DNA from: Sphingosinicella sp. CPCC 101087
GTDB taxonomy: Bacteria > Pseudomonadota > Alphaproteobacteria > Sphingomonadales > Sphingomonadaceae
Assembly: GCF_004151485.1 (NCBI RefSeq)
Contig: NZ_SBFF01000002.1
Location: 372,001 to 436,000, forward strand
Direction of reading: 5' to 3'
Length of the DNA stretch: 64,000 bases
Shown: in pieces, positions 49,915-58,701 of the stretch
Position numbering within the stretch: position 1 is the first letter of the stretch
Layout: each line of letters starts with the position of its first letter
The notes under the pieces: model-generated
What the model was told of the DNA's origin: nothing
The model's input: only the letters and a program-made list of their open reading frames with translations
The model's database searches: none
Made by a program: the position numbers and the translations under genes

Positions 49915-51006
49915 CTAGCCGGACCTTCCCTTGGCCCTGCGCCCCTTTCTGGGGTCCACGAGCGCGCGGACGATGCCGCGCATGGCCTGCACTTCGCGCG
50001 TCGACCAGCCGGCCTTGGTCAGGATCGTCCGGATCGTGTTCTTCGTCGCGGGCGTGCGGTCCGGCGGATGAAAATAATCGGCCGCCTCGAGCGCCTCGTA
50101 GAGCTGGCCGATGAGGCCCTCGAGATGCTCGTGCGGCGCCCGCGGCTCCGCTTCGTCGCCCAAGGTCGGCACCGCCAGGTCGGCGCCCTTGGACCATTCA
50201 TAGGCGATCAGGATCACGGCCTGGGCGAGGTTCAGCGAACGGAATTCCGGATTGACCGGCACGGTGACGATCTTTCCGGCGAGCGCGACCTCGTCCGTCT
50301 CCAGCCCGGAGCGCTCGGCGCCGAAGAGAATGGCCGAAGGACCGTCATTGGCCCGGATCTCGCGCGCCGCCGTCTCGGGCGAGACGACCGGCATCACCAG
50401 CCCCCGCTTTCGCACCGTCGTCGCATAAACGTGCGGGCAGTCGGCCACGGCCTGAGCGACGCTGTCGAAGACACGGGCATGCTCGAGCACCCTGTCCGCC
50501 CCCGAGGCGGCCGGACCCGCCGACGGATTGGGCCAGCCGTCGCGCGGGCTCACCAGCCGCAGGTCGGTGAGCCCGAAATTGAGCATGGCCCGGGCCGCCT
50601 TGCCGATATTCTCCCCGAGCTGCGGGCGGACGAGGACGATGGCGGGCGGGGGAGGGGCGCCGGGTTCACCAGACCGCTCATCCTGAGCAGCGGCCGAGCT
50701 TGTCGAAGCCGCGTATCGAAGGACAGGCTTCTTCGAGAGGAGACGGAACGCTTCCAAGTCACCTCTGATCAGCGCTTCCTTCTTGGCCCTGGACCAGCCC
50801 TTGATCTGCCGCTCTGCCGTGAATGCCTGGTCGCGATCGGGGAAGCGTTCGGACCAGACAAGGGTGACGGAGCGACGGCTATGCGTGTGGCCCGGAAGCG
50901 CCGCAGACTGATGCTGCGCCAACCTGGCATGCAGATCATCGGTGTGGCCGGTGTAGTAGCTGCCGTCGGAGCAACGCAGGATATAGGTATAGAAATCCAA
51001 CCTCAC
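49915..51006 (-). CDS. trmJ: GIY-YIG endonuclease - tRNA methyltransferase TrmJ in-frame fusion
   Basis: A 363-aa fusion. Residues 1-94 are a UPF0213-like GIY-YIG domain (YTYILRCSDGSYYTGHTDD, then RFPDRDQAFTAERQIKGW). Residues about 95-122 are encoded by a REP element. Residues about 123-363 are TrmJ (SPOUT fold: IVLVRPQLGENIGKAARAML, GAERSGLETDE, NPEFRSLNLAQAVILIAYEW), which 2'-O-methylates tRNA position 32. No ATG or GTG exists between the two parts; a TTG in the GIY-YIG tail is the only internal option, so TrmJ appears to depend on translation from the GIY-YIG start. The genes are normally separate (family knowledge). It lies upstream of rpsD. Confidence 0.87.
   Translation of the reverse strand: MRLDFYTYILRCSDGSYYTGHTDDLHARLAQHQSAALPGHTHSRRSVTLVWSERFPDRDQAFTAERQIKGWSRAKKEALIRGDLEAFRLLSKKPVLRYAASTSSAAAQDERSGEPGAPPPPAIVLVRPQLGENIGKAARAMLNFGLTDLRLVSPRDGWPNPSAGPAASGADRVLEHARVFDSVAQAVADCPHVYATTVRKRGLVMPVVSPETAAREIRANDGPSAILFGAERSGLETDEVALAGKIVTVPVNPEFRSLNLAQAVILIAYEWSKGADLAVPTLGDEAEPRAPHEHLEGLIGQLYEALEAADYFHPPDRTPATKNTIRTILTKAGWSTREVQAMRGIVRALVDPRKGRRAKGRSG
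50674..50724 (-). repeat. REP-type element (family A) inside a coding region
   Basis: A 51-bp copy, inverted relative to the array at 51011-51303, with the same ends (CCGCTCATCCTGAG ... TATCGAAGGAC). It encodes VLRYAASTSSAAAQDERSG as the linker of the GIY-YIG-TrmJ fusion, so the open frame runs through the repeat. Confidence 0.85.
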
Positions 51007-51010
51007 CGGG

Positions 51011-51303
51011 TCCTTCGATACGGGGCCTCGCCAGGCTCGGCCCCTACTCAGGATGAGCGGGTACTCGATACGGGGCTTCGCCAGGCTCGGCCCCTACTCA
51101 GGATGAGCGGGTCCTTCGATACGGGGCTTCGCCAAGCTCAGCCCCTACTCAGGATGAGCGGGCAGGGGAAGAATCGGTGACGAAGAAAATCCGATTTGCG
51201 GATCCCGGCCGTCCGGAGAAATCCCATCTTCGCGTTCTTCGATCCGGGGCTTCGCCAGGCTCAGTCCCTACTCAGGATGAGCGGTCCTTCGATACGGGGT
51301 TTC
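51011..51303. repeat. REP-type element array (family A), four full copies and one partial
   Basis: About 50-bp units (TCCTTCGATACGGGGCTTCG ... CTACTCAGGATGAGCGG) at 51011-51060, 51061-51110, 51111-51161 and 51234-51284, plus a truncated unit 51285-51303 that runs into the nrdR stop codon. Three are head to tail without spacer; a 72-bp unrelated spacer precedes the fourth. Units differ by a few bases. They lie between nrdR and the trmJ fusion, both on the minus strand. Confidence 0.88.
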
Positions 51304-51754
51304 ACCCGTCACCAACGGAGCCCGCGAACTGCTCGAAATCCTTGGCTTCGCGGAAGTCCTTGTAGACAGAGGCGAAGCGTATGTAGGCGACCGGGTCGAG
51401 CGCCTTCAGTCCTTCCATCACCATTTCGCCGATCCGGGTCGACGGAGTCTCGCTTTCGCCGCTGGTCTCGAGCTGGCGCTGGATCGACGAGGCAAGCCGC
51501 TCGATCCGTTCGGCCGGAACCGGGCGCTTGCGGCAGGCGATGGCGATCGAGCGTTCCAGCTTGGCGCGCTCGAAGGGCTCGCGCCGGTTCTCGGACTTGA
51601 CGACGACGAGCTCGCGAAGCTGCACCCGCTCGAAGGTGGTGAAGCGCGCGCCGCAATCCTCGCACTGGCGCCGCCGCCGGATGGCCGAGCCGTCCTCGGT
51701 CGGACGGCTGTCCTTCACCTGGCTGTTCTCATGGGCGCAGAACGGGCAGCGCAA
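51302..51754 (-). CDS. nrdR: Transcriptional repressor NrdR
   Basis: A 150-aa regulator of ribonucleotide reductase genes. An N-terminal zinc ribbon (CPFC ... CEDC) and the ATP-cone ([20 protein letters not shown], then IACRKRPV) sense ATP/dATP. It starts 3 bp after glyA and belongs to an rpiB-glyA-nrdR operon. The C-terminus (FAGSVGDG) ends inside a partial REP copy, so the last few residues may come from the repeat junction. Confidence 0.96.
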   Translation of the reverse strand: MRCPFCAHENSQVKDSRPTEDGSAIRRRRQCEDCGARFTTFERVQLRELVVVKSENRREPFERAKLERSIAIACRKRPVPAERIERLASSIQRQLETSGESETPSTRIGEMVMEGLKALDPVAYIRFASVYKDFREAKDFEQFAGSVGDG

Positions 51755-51757
51755 GGG

Positions 51758-53065
51758 CTAGAAGTCCTGGTAGATCGGAAAGCGCCCGCACAGTTCGCGC
51801 ACCCGCGTCCGCACCGCGGCTTCGACCGCCGCATTGCCGTCATGGCCGTTCGCCCTCACCCCTTCCAGGACGTCGGCGATCATGTCGGCAATGTCGCGGA
51901 ATTCGGAGATGCCGAAGCCGCGCGTGGTGCCCGCAGGGGAGCCGATGCGGATCCCGCTGGTCTGAACCGGCGGCAACGGATCGAACGGAACGCCATTCTT
52001 GTTGCAGGTGATGGCCGACCGCTCGAGCGCCTCATCGGCGTCGCGGCCGGTGATCCCGATCGGCCGGAGGTCGACGAGCGCCAGGTGGGTGTCGGTGCCG
52101 CCGGCGACGAGGTCGGCGCCGCGTTCCTTGAGCCGGCCGGCCATCGCCTTGGCGTTGGCGATCACCGCCCGCGCATAGGATTTGAAGCCGGGCTCGAGCG
52201 CTTCGCCGAAGGCGACGGCCTTGGCGGCGATGACGTGCATCAGGGGACCGCCCTGCAGGCCCGGGAAGACCGCGGAATTGACCTTCTTCGCGATGTCCTC
52301 GTCGTCGGTCAGGACCATGCCGCCGCGCGGGCCGCGCAGCGTCTTGTGGGTGGTCGTGGTGACCACATGGGCGTGGCCGAATGGAGAGGGGTGCTCGCCC
52401 GCGGCGACCAGGCCGGCGAAATGGGCCATGTCGACCTGGAACAAGGCGCCCACCTCGTCCGCAATGGCGCGGAAACGGGCGAAGTCGATGTGGCGCGGAT
52501 AGGCCGAGCCGCCCGCGATGATCAGCCGGGGCTTGTGCGCCCTGGCGAGTCGTTCGACCTCGTCGAAATCGACCAGATGGTCTTCGCGCCGGACTCCGTA
52601 CTGGATCGCGTTGAACCATTTGCCGGACAGAGCCGGCTTGGCGCCGTGGGTGAGATGGCCGCCCGCATCGAGCGACATGCCGAGGATGGTGTCGCCCGGC
52701 TTGCACAGCGCCAGCAGGACCGCGCCGTTCGCCTGGGCGCCGCTGTGCGGCTGGACGTTCGCGAAGCCGCAGCCGAACAACTTCTTCGCCCGCTCGATCG
52801 CCAGCGTCTCGACCGAGTCCGAGGGCCCGCAACCCTGATAGTAACGCCGCCCGGGATAGCCTTCGGCATATTTGTTGGTGAGCACCGAACCCTGCGCCTC
52901 GAGCACGGCGCGCGAGACGATATTCTCCGACGCGATCAGCTCGATCTGGTTCTGCTGCCGGTCGAGCTCGGCGGCGATCGCGTCGGCGACCGCCCCGTCG
53001 GACCGGCGCAGGGTTTCGGTGAAGAAGCCGTCGGGCTGGACGTCGGAAATCGGTCGGCTGCTCAT
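51758..53065 (-). CDS. glyA: Serine hydroxymethyltransferase
   Basis: A 435-aa PLP enzyme interconverting serine and glycine with tetrahydrofolate, the main source of one-carbon units. The PLP lysine lies in [15 protein letters not shown] near 240; other signatures are [14 protein letters not shown] near 68 and [15 protein letters not shown] near 105. Normal length. Its ATG overlaps the rpiB stop (ATGA), so translation is coupled. Confidence 0.98.
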   Translation of the reverse strand: MSSRPISDVQPDGFFTETLRRSDGAVADAIAAELDRQQNQIELIASENIVSRAVLEAQGSVLTNKYAEGYPGRRYYQGCGPSDSVETLAIERAKKLFGCGFANVQPHSGAQANGAVLLALCKPGDTILGMSLDAGGHLTHGAKPALSGKWFNAIQYGVRREDHLVDFDEVERLARAHKPRLIIAGGSAYPRHIDFARFRAIADEVGALFQVDMAHFAGLVAAGEHPSPFGHAHVVTTTTHKTLRGPRGGMVLTDDEDIAKKVNSAVFPGLQGGPLMHVIAAKAVAFGEALEPGFKSYARAVIANAKAMAGRLKERGADLVAGGTDTHLALVDLRPIGITGRDADEALERSAITCNKNGVPFDPLPPVQTSGIRIGSPAGTTRGFGISEFRDIADMIADVLEGVRANGHDGNAAVEAAVRTRVRELCGRFPIYQDF

Positions 53066-53520
53066 GCGGGTTCCTTGGCGAAGACGGGGTTGGAGAGCTT
53101 GTCGACGCGTCGCTGGTGGCGATCGCCGCCGAAGGGCGTGGAGAGGAAGGCTTCGACGCAGGCCTTGGCCATTTCCGGCCCGATCAGCCGCGCTCCCATC
53201 GCGATGACGTTGGCATCGTTATGCTCGCGCGCAAGCCGGGCCGAGAGCGGCTCGGAAACCAGAGCGCAACGGCAGGCCGGGTGGCGGTTGACCGAGATGG
53301 AGATGCCGATGCCCGAGCCGCACAAGGCGATGCCGCGGCCGGCGCGGCCCTGCGCGACCGCTTCGGCGATCTTGTAGCCGTAATCGGGATAGTCGACCGA
53401 ATCGACGCCGCCGGGTCCCAGGTCGACGACTTCATGTCCCGCGGCCTGGAGATAAGCGACGAGCATCGCCTTCATCTCGACCGCGGCGTGATCGGAAGCG
53501 ATGACGATCCGCTCGCCCAT
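53062..53520 (-). CDS. rpiB: Ribose-5-phosphate isomerase B
   Basis: A 152-aa isomerase converting ribose-5-P and ribulose-5-P. RpiB features: [14 protein letters not shown] at the N-terminus, [15 protein letters not shown] near 38, the active Cys in [16 protein letters not shown] near 69 and [15 protein letters not shown] near 105. The ATG at 53518-53520 is the family start; the longer frame upstream has no similarity. First gene of rpiB-glyA-nrdR. Confidence 0.96.
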   Translation of the reverse strand: MGERIVIASDHAAVEMKAMLVAYLQAAGHEVVDLGPGGVDSVDYPDYGYKIAEAVAQGRAGRGIALCGSGIGISISVNRHPACRCALVSEPLSARLAREHNDANVIAMGARLIGPEMAKACVEAFLSTPFGGDRHQRRVDKLSNPVFAKEPA

Positions 53521-53647
53521 GGGCAGACTCCGCAGGTTTCGGGTGGCCCCCGCTGTAGGCAATGCGGCCCGGATTCGCCACCGCATATTGCGCCCGCGGG
53601 TAGGATCGCCTAGTGTGTGACTGTAGTAACACAGTGGGAGGGGTGCG

Positions 53648-54505
53648 ATGCGAGAAGTGTTGATCGGGACGGCGGCCTGCCTCGCCGTGATTGCGGCGCC
53701 GGCGGTGGCGAAGGAAGCCGCGCCGGCCGAAGTGATGATCCTCGGCACCTACCATATGGGCAATCCCGGTCGCGACCTCGCCAACATGGAAGCGGACGAC
53801 GTCACGAGGCCGCGCCGACAGGCCGAGATGGAGGCCCTCGCGGAGGCGCTGGCCGGCTGGCGCCCGACCAAGATCCTGGTGGAGTGGGAGCGTCCGGCGC
53901 CGTTCACCGTCGAGCGCTATCGCGCCTTCGGGCCGGAGGACCTGCTGACCGACCGGAACGAAGTCGTGCAGATCGGCTTCCGGCTGGCCCGCCGGCTCGG
54001 CCATGGCGAGGTGTACGGCTTCGACGAGCAGGGCGGCGACGGCGAGCCCGATTATTTCCCGTTCGACCGGGTGCAGGGCTGGGCCGCGGCGCATGGGCGA
54101 AGCGCCGTCGTCGATGAGACGCTGAGCTTTTTCCGCGCGATGGTGGCGGAGGAGGGGAGGGCGCTGGCCGACCATTCGATCGCGGAGATGTTGCTGATCC
54201 ACAACGATCCCGCGCGCGACCGGATGGGCCATGCGCGTGGCTATTATGCCTTTCTCCCGCTCGGCGATGCCGAGGACCAGGTTGGCGCCGAGCTCAACAG
54301 CTACTGGTACATGCGCAACGCCAAGATGTTCGCGAAGGCGGCGCTGATCGCCGAGCCGGGCGACCGGCTGCTCGTGCTCGTCGGCTCCGGCCACCGATAC
54401 TGGCTGACCCATTTCGCCGAGACAACGCCCGGCTTCACCTCGGTCGACCCGCGTCCCTGGCTCCAGCGCGCGGTCGCCGAGGAGAGGGAAACCGCGGTGG
54501 AATAG
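53648..54505 (+). CDS. Exported DUF5694-type (TraB/TIKI-like) protein
   Basis: A 285-aa protein. A signal peptide (VLIGTAACLAVIAAPAVAK) is followed by a fold with LGTYHMGNPGRDLANM near 32, LVEWERPAPF near 78, SYWYMRNAKMFAKAALIA near 216 and VLVGSGHRYWL near 243. The GTYH, RNxxM and GSGH motifs fit the TIKI/TraB-related superfamily, some of which are metalloproteases, but the activity of this subgroup is not known. ATG follows GGGAGGGG. It is divergent from rpiB. Confidence 0.8.
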   Translation: MREVLIGTAACLAVIAAPAVAKEAAPAEVMILGTYHMGNPGRDLANMEADDVTRPRRQAEMEALAEALAGWRPTKILVEWERPAPFTVERYRAFGPEDLLTDRNEVVQIGFRLARRLGHGEVYGFDEQGGDGEPDYFPFDRVQGWAAAHGRSAVVDETLSFFRAMVAEEGRALADHSIAEMLLIHNDPARDRMGHARGYYAFLPLGDAEDQVGAELNSYWYMRNAKMFAKAALIAEPGDRLLVLVGSGHRYWLTHFAETTPGFTSVDPRPWLQRAVAEERETAVE

Positions 54506-54580
54506 CGCCTGGACACCGCCTGCAGCGATGCTCAGCCTGATCTTCCGCGGGGACCCAGCCCGGCGGTGAATTCCGTGCGG

Positions 54581-54600
54581 ATGCCAGCCTTCGCCGGCAT
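54581..54600. repeat. Weak half REP (family B)
   Basis: ATGCCAGCCTTCGCCGGCAT forms a short imperfect hairpin resembling one arm of the family B elements. It lies between the DUF5694 gene and hemA, which converge. Short enough to be a diverged remnant. Confidence 0.4.
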
Positions 54601-54635
54601 GAAGAGGACGCTGTTTCGGCTGGGCGACGCAGCCC

Positions 54636-55850
54636 TCAGGCCGCGAGCTTCATCTCCAGGCGGTCCCAGATCTCGACCAGAGCGCCGGCGAGCTCGCGCA
54701 TCATCGCATCGTTATGGGCGGGGCCGGGGGTAAAGCGCAGCCGCTCGGTGCCGCGCGGCACGGTCGGATAGTTTATCGGCTGCACGTACATGCCATATTC
54801 GGCGAGAAGGATGTCGCTGATCCTCTTGGCTTTCGCCGGATCGCCCACCAGAAGCGGGACGATATGGGTGGTCGACGGCATGACCGGCAGTTTCGCGTCG
54901 GCGAAGATCGCCTTCATGCGTTCGGCAGCCGCCTGCTGGGCTTCGCGCTCGGCGGACGATTTCTTGAGGTGACGCACGCTCGTCAGCGCGCCGGCGACCA
55001 GGACCGGCGAGAGCGAGGTCGTGAAGATGAAGCCGGGCGCGTAGCTGCGGACGACATCGACGATATTCTTCTCGGCGGCGATATAGCCCCCCATCACGCC
55101 GAACGCCTTGCCGAGCGTGCCTTCGATGATGGTGAGCCGGTGCGCGATCCCGTCGCGCTCCGAGATGCCGCCGCCGCGCGCCCCGTACATGCCGACGGCA
55201 TGGACCTCGTCGAGATAGGTCAGCGCTTCATATCGGTCGGCGAGGTCGCAGATTTCGGCGATCGGCGCGACGTCGCCGTCCATCGAATAGACGCTTTCGA
55301 AGGCGATCAGCTTCGGCGCGTCGGCCGGCGCCTCGGCGAGCAGCTGCTCGAGATGCTCGAGATCGTTGTGGCGGAATACGCGCTTCTCGCAGCCCGAATT
55401 GCGGATGCCGGCAATCATCGACGCATGGTTGAGCGCGTCCGAGAAGATGATGCAGCCGGGCAATATGCGAGCGATCGTCGAGAGCGTCGCCTCGTTCGAG
55501 ATGTAGCCCGAAGTGAACAGCAGCGCCGAGTCCTTGCCGTGCAGGTCCGCGAGCTCGGCTTCCAGATCGATATGATAATGGGTGTTGCCGCTGATGTTGC
55601 GGGTTCCGCCCGAGCCGGCGCCGACGTCGTGCAGCGCCTCTTCCATCGCCGCGATCACGTCCGCATGCTGGCCCATGGCGAGATAATCGTTGGAGCACCA
55701 GACGGTGATCGGCTTCGGGCCGTTATGGCCGGCGAAGCATCGCGCATTGGGAAAGGAGCCGCGGTTGCGCAATATGTCGATGAAGACTCGATAACGCCCC
55801 TCGGCGTGCAGCCGCTCGATCGCTTCCGCAAAGATGCGCTGATAATCCAA
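54636..55850 (-). CDS. hemA: 5-aminolevulinate synthase
   Basis: A 404-aa PLP enzyme of haem synthesis by the C4 (Shemin) pathway: glycine plus succinyl-CoA to 5-aminolevulinate. The family N-terminus [29 protein letters not shown] near 57, [17 protein letters not shown] near 80, [13 protein letters not shown] near 210 and the PLP Lys in [14 protein letters not shown] near 245 are all present. The start is a TTG at 55848-55850, matching the family's MxYxxIF opening; an ATG 25 codons upstream would add an unmatched extension. It supplies haem for the multihaem cytochromes (inference). Confidence 0.95.
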   Translation of the reverse strand: MDYQRIFAEAIERLHAEGRYRVFIDILRNRGSFPNARCFAGHNGPKPITVWCSNDYLAMGQHADVIAAMEEALHDVGAGSGGTRNISGNTHYHIDLEAELADLHGKDSALLFTSGYISNEATLSTIARILPGCIIFSDALNHASMIAGIRNSGCEKRVFRHNDLEHLEQLLAEAPADAPKLIAFESVYSMDGDVAPIAEICDLADRYEALTYLDEVHAVGMYGARGGGISERDGIAHRLTIIEGTLGKAFGVMGGYIAAEKNIVDVVRSYAPGFIFTTSLSPVLVAGALTSVRHLKKSSAEREAQQAAAERMKAIFADAKLPVMPSTTHIVPLLVGDPAKAKRISDILLAEYGMYVQPINYPTVPRGTERLRFTPGPAHNDAMMRELAGALVEIWDRLEMKLAA

Positions 55851-55953
55851 GATACCGTCCCCGTCGTTCGGGCGCCCAATATAGGAAATCGACCCCAGAG
55901 CGCCAGCGCGAATCGCTCGCAACAATCTGAAGGCGTCCCGAAGCGGCTCCGAT

Positions 55954-56751
55954 CTAGAGGCGCTCGATCCGCGTCAGGCCGAAACTTGCGAGCCCGCGCC
56001 GGAATTCCTCGCTTTCGGCGCCGGGCCCGATGAGGACGGCGACGCCCTCGCCCGGCATGTCCGGCCAGACTTCCTGGCGCAGCAGCCAGGCCGTGCGGCG
56101 CGCGATGCCGGCATTGCCGTCGACGAAGGTCAGCGGCCGCGGCGCCGCCGCCTCGAGCTCGGCCTGCACGAGAGGGAAATGGGTGCAGGCCAGGACGATC
56201 GTGTCGATCCGTTCGCCTCCAGGCTGGGAGAGGAGACCATCCAGGATCCGGCGATAGGCGTCGGGCGCGGTCGGCTCGCCGCGCAGCCTGGCCTCGGCCA
56301 GCTCCACCAGCTCGGGCGAGCCGTGCCGGATCACCAGGCAGTCCGACGCGAAATCGGACGCGAGCCGGTCGACATAGGGTTGGATCACCGTCCCCGGCGT
56401 TCCCAGGACGCCGACCGCGCGCGACTTCGACACGGCCGCGGCCGGCTTGATCGCCGGCACGGTGCCGACGATCGGAAGGTCGAGCGCGGCACGGACGGCG
56501 TCCAGCGCGATCGTCGAGGCGGTGTTGCAGGCAATCACGATCAGCCGCGGATCGTAGCGCTCCGCCAGCCGGCCGAGCAAAGCGGGCACCCGCGCCTCGA
56601 TTTCCGCCGCCGTCTTGGTCCCGTAGGGAAAGCCGGCGCGGTCCGCCGCATAGACGATCGGAGCCCGGGGAAGCCGTACGCGCACGGCCTGGAGGACGGA
56701 AAGTCCGCCGACCCCGGAGTCGAACAGGAGGATGGGACGCGCGGCAGTCAT
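55954..56751 (-). CDS. murI: Glutamate racemase
   Basis: A 265-aa enzyme making D-glutamate for peptidoglycan. The two catalytic cysteines are visible in VIACNTAST near 73 and LACTHFPLV near 185, with [11 protein letters not shown] at the N-terminus and GTPGTV near 118. Normal length and start. Upstream of hemA on the same strand by 103 bp; divergent from plsY. Confidence 0.96.
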   Translation of the reverse strand: MTAARPILLFDSGVGGLSVLQAVRVRLPRAPIVYAADRAGFPYGTKTAAEIEARVPALLGRLAERYDPRLIVIACNTASTIALDAVRAALDLPIVGTVPAIKPAAAVSKSRAVGVLGTPGTVIQPYVDRLASDFASDCLVIRHGSPELVELAEARLRGEPTAPDAYRRILDGLLSQPGGERIDTIVLACTHFPLVQAELEAAAPRPLTFVDGNAGIARRTAWLLRQEVWPDMPGEGVAVLIGPGAESEEFRRGLASFGLTRIERL

Positions 56752-56840
56752 TCACGGCGCCTCTAACCGCGCCGGCTTTGCTCGGCAAACGCAGTTGCGC
56801 GGCACCGGCCCATTGCTTACCCACGCATCCAGGCGCCGAC

Positions 56841-57455
56841 ATGATCACCTTCGACACCCTCGCCGAGCCCTTGCTTGCCATCCTGCTCGGCTACGGGCTC
56901 GGATCGATTCCCTTCGGCCTGCTGCTCACCCGGCTGGCCGGCCTCGGCGACGTCCGCGCCATCGGATCCGGCAATATCGGCGCCACCAACGTGCTGCGGA
57001 CCGGGCGAAAGGAACTCGCCGCGGCGACCCTGATCCTCGACGCGGCGAAGGGCACGGCCGCAGTGCTGCTCGCGACGGCAATCTGGCCGGAGACGCCGAT
57101 GCTCGCGCCGCTGGCCGGCCTCGCCGCTTTCCTCGGCCATCTCTATCCGGCCTGGCTGGGGTTTCGCGGCGGCAAGGGCGTCGCCACCCTGTTCGGCGTC
57201 GTCGGCGGCTTGATGTGGCCGGCAGCCCTGATCGCCGCCGCCGTCTGGATCCTCGGACTGCGGCTGACCCGCTATTCCTCCGTGGCGGGGATGAGCGCGG
57301 CAGTCGCGGCGCCGGTCGCCGCCGCCTTGATCGGCCGCTTCGACCTGGTCCCGCTCTTCACCGGCTTCGCCTTGCTCGTGCTGTGGAAGCATCGCGCCAA
57401 TATCGCCCGGCTGATCGGCGGGACCGAGCCCAAGGTGGGGGCGGGCCGCGACTGA
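56841..57455 (+). CDS. plsY: Glycerol-3-phosphate acyltransferase PlsY
   Basis: A 204-aa multi-pass inner-membrane enzyme that acylates glycerol-3-phosphate from acyl-phosphate, the first step of phospholipid synthesis. Family motifs: [18 protein letters not shown] at the N-terminus, [13 protein letters not shown] near 42-55, [12 protein letters not shown] near 112 and TRYSSVAGM near 145. ATG at 56841 gives the standard start. dprA begins one base after the stop, so they are co-transcribed. Confidence 0.95.
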   Translation: MITFDTLAEPLLAILLGYGLGSIPFGLLLTRLAGLGDVRAIGSGNIGATNVLRTGRKELAAATLILDAAKGTAAVLLATAIWPETPMLAPLAGLAAFLGHLYPAWLGFRGGKGVATLFGVVGGLMWPAALIAAAVWILGLRLTRYSSVAGMSAAVAAPVAAALIGRFDLVPLFTGFALLVLWKHRANIARLIGGTEPKVGAGRD

Positions 57456-57456
57456 C

Positions 57457-58539
57457 ATGGCGGCAAGCGCCGACCAGATTGCCCGGCTGCGCCTGATCCG
57501 CTCGGACCAGATCGGGCCGATAACCTATTACCAGCTGCTCGCCCGGTTCGGCTCCGCGGCGGCCGCGCTCGAGGCGATCCCCGAGCTGGCGGCGCGCGGC
57601 GGCGGGCGCCCGCCGCGCCTGGCCGGGACCGACCAGATCGCGCGCGAGATGGAGCGGGTCGAGCGGCTCGGCGCTAGCTATCTCTTCGCCGGCTCGCCTG
57701 GCTATCCGCCCCTCCTCGCCGAGATCGAGGCGGCACCGCCGGCGCTGATCGCGAGCGGCGATGTCGATATCGCCCTTCGGACGCCGATCGCGATGGTCGG
57801 CGCGAGAAACGCTTCGGCGGCCGCCTGCCGCTTCGCCCGCGTACTGGCGCGCGAGCTCGGGGCGCGCGGCGCGTCGATCGTCTCCGGACTGGCGCGCGGC
57901 GTCGACACGGCGGCCCATGACGGATCGATCGATACGGGGACGATCGCGGTCATCGCCGGCGGCATCGACATCGTCTATCCGCCCGAGAACGAGGCGCGGC
58001 AGCGCGCCATCGCGGAGCGGGGCCTGCTGCTCGCGGAGCAGCCGCCAGGCACGGAGCCGCGGGCGCGGCACTTTCCCTATCGCAACCGGATCATCGCCGG
58101 CCTTTCGCTCGGAACGGTCGTCGTCGAGGCGGCGCCGAAGTCGGGGTCGCTGATCACCGCGCGCCAGGCGGCCGATTTCGGACGGGAGGTCATGGCGGTG
58201 CCCGGCTCGCCGCTCGATCCGCGCGCCCAGGGCTGCAACCAGCTGATCCGCGACGGCGCCACCCTGGTCCAGAATGCCGAGGACGTACTCGAGGCGATCC
58301 GGCCCCTCCACGTCGCTTTTCGCGAACCGGAGGCCGGCTATGATCCGGGCGCGACCGGCGATGCGGACGATCCGGCGCGCCGGCGCATCGAGGACCTGCT
58401 CGGGCCGACTCCGGTCGCCGTCGACGAGATCGTCCGGCAGGCGGGACTGCCGGCCGGCGTCGTCCAGACGGTGCTGCTCGAGCTCGAGCTCGCCGGGCGT
58501 CTGGAGCGGCATGCCGGCGCGCGGGTGAGCCTGGCCTGA
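57457..58539 (+). CDS. dprA: DNA-processing protein DprA
   Basis: A 360-aa protein that loads RecA on incoming single-stranded DNA during natural transformation. An N-terminal helical/SAM-like part is followed by the Rossmann core with MVGARNASAAACRFA near 108, SGLARGVDTAAHDGSID near 145, GGIDIVYPPENEAR near 168 and RNRIIAGLS near 209. A C-terminal winged helix (about 300-360) has VDEIVRQAGLPAGVVQ. It follows plsY by 1 bp and precedes topA. Confidence 0.95.
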   Translation: MAASADQIARLRLIRSDQIGPITYYQLLARFGSAAAALEAIPELAARGGGRPPRLAGTDQIAREMERVERLGASYLFAGSPGYPPLLAEIEAAPPALIASGDVDIALRTPIAMVGARNASAAACRFARVLARELGARGASIVSGLARGVDTAAHDGSIDTGTIAVIAGGIDIVYPPENEARQRAIAERGLLLAEQPPGTEPRARHFPYRNRIIAGLSLGTVVVEAAPKSGSLITARQAADFGREVMAVPGSPLDPRAQGCNQLIRDGATLVQNAEDVLEAIRPLHVAFREPEAGYDPGATGDADDPARRRIEDLLGPTPVAVDEIVRQAGLPAGVVQTVLLELELAGRLERHAGARVSLA

Positions 58540-58701
58540 AGGATCGAAGCTGGGCGACCCGAAGGACCAGGGGCGCCGGTCGGCCAGGCGGGCCGCAGCG
58601 TCTCATTCGGATCCTGCGCCGAATCCTCGGCGGCGGCCCTTGACGCGGCGCCGGCCGCCTCACCACTCTCGCGCGTGTACGTGTAGAAAGACCAGACCTT
58701 C

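Noticed and set aside
51011-51303. Tandem repeats as a CRISPR array
   Set aside because: Units are 50 bp with no unique spacers between the first three, and no cas gene is present; they match dispersed REP elements.
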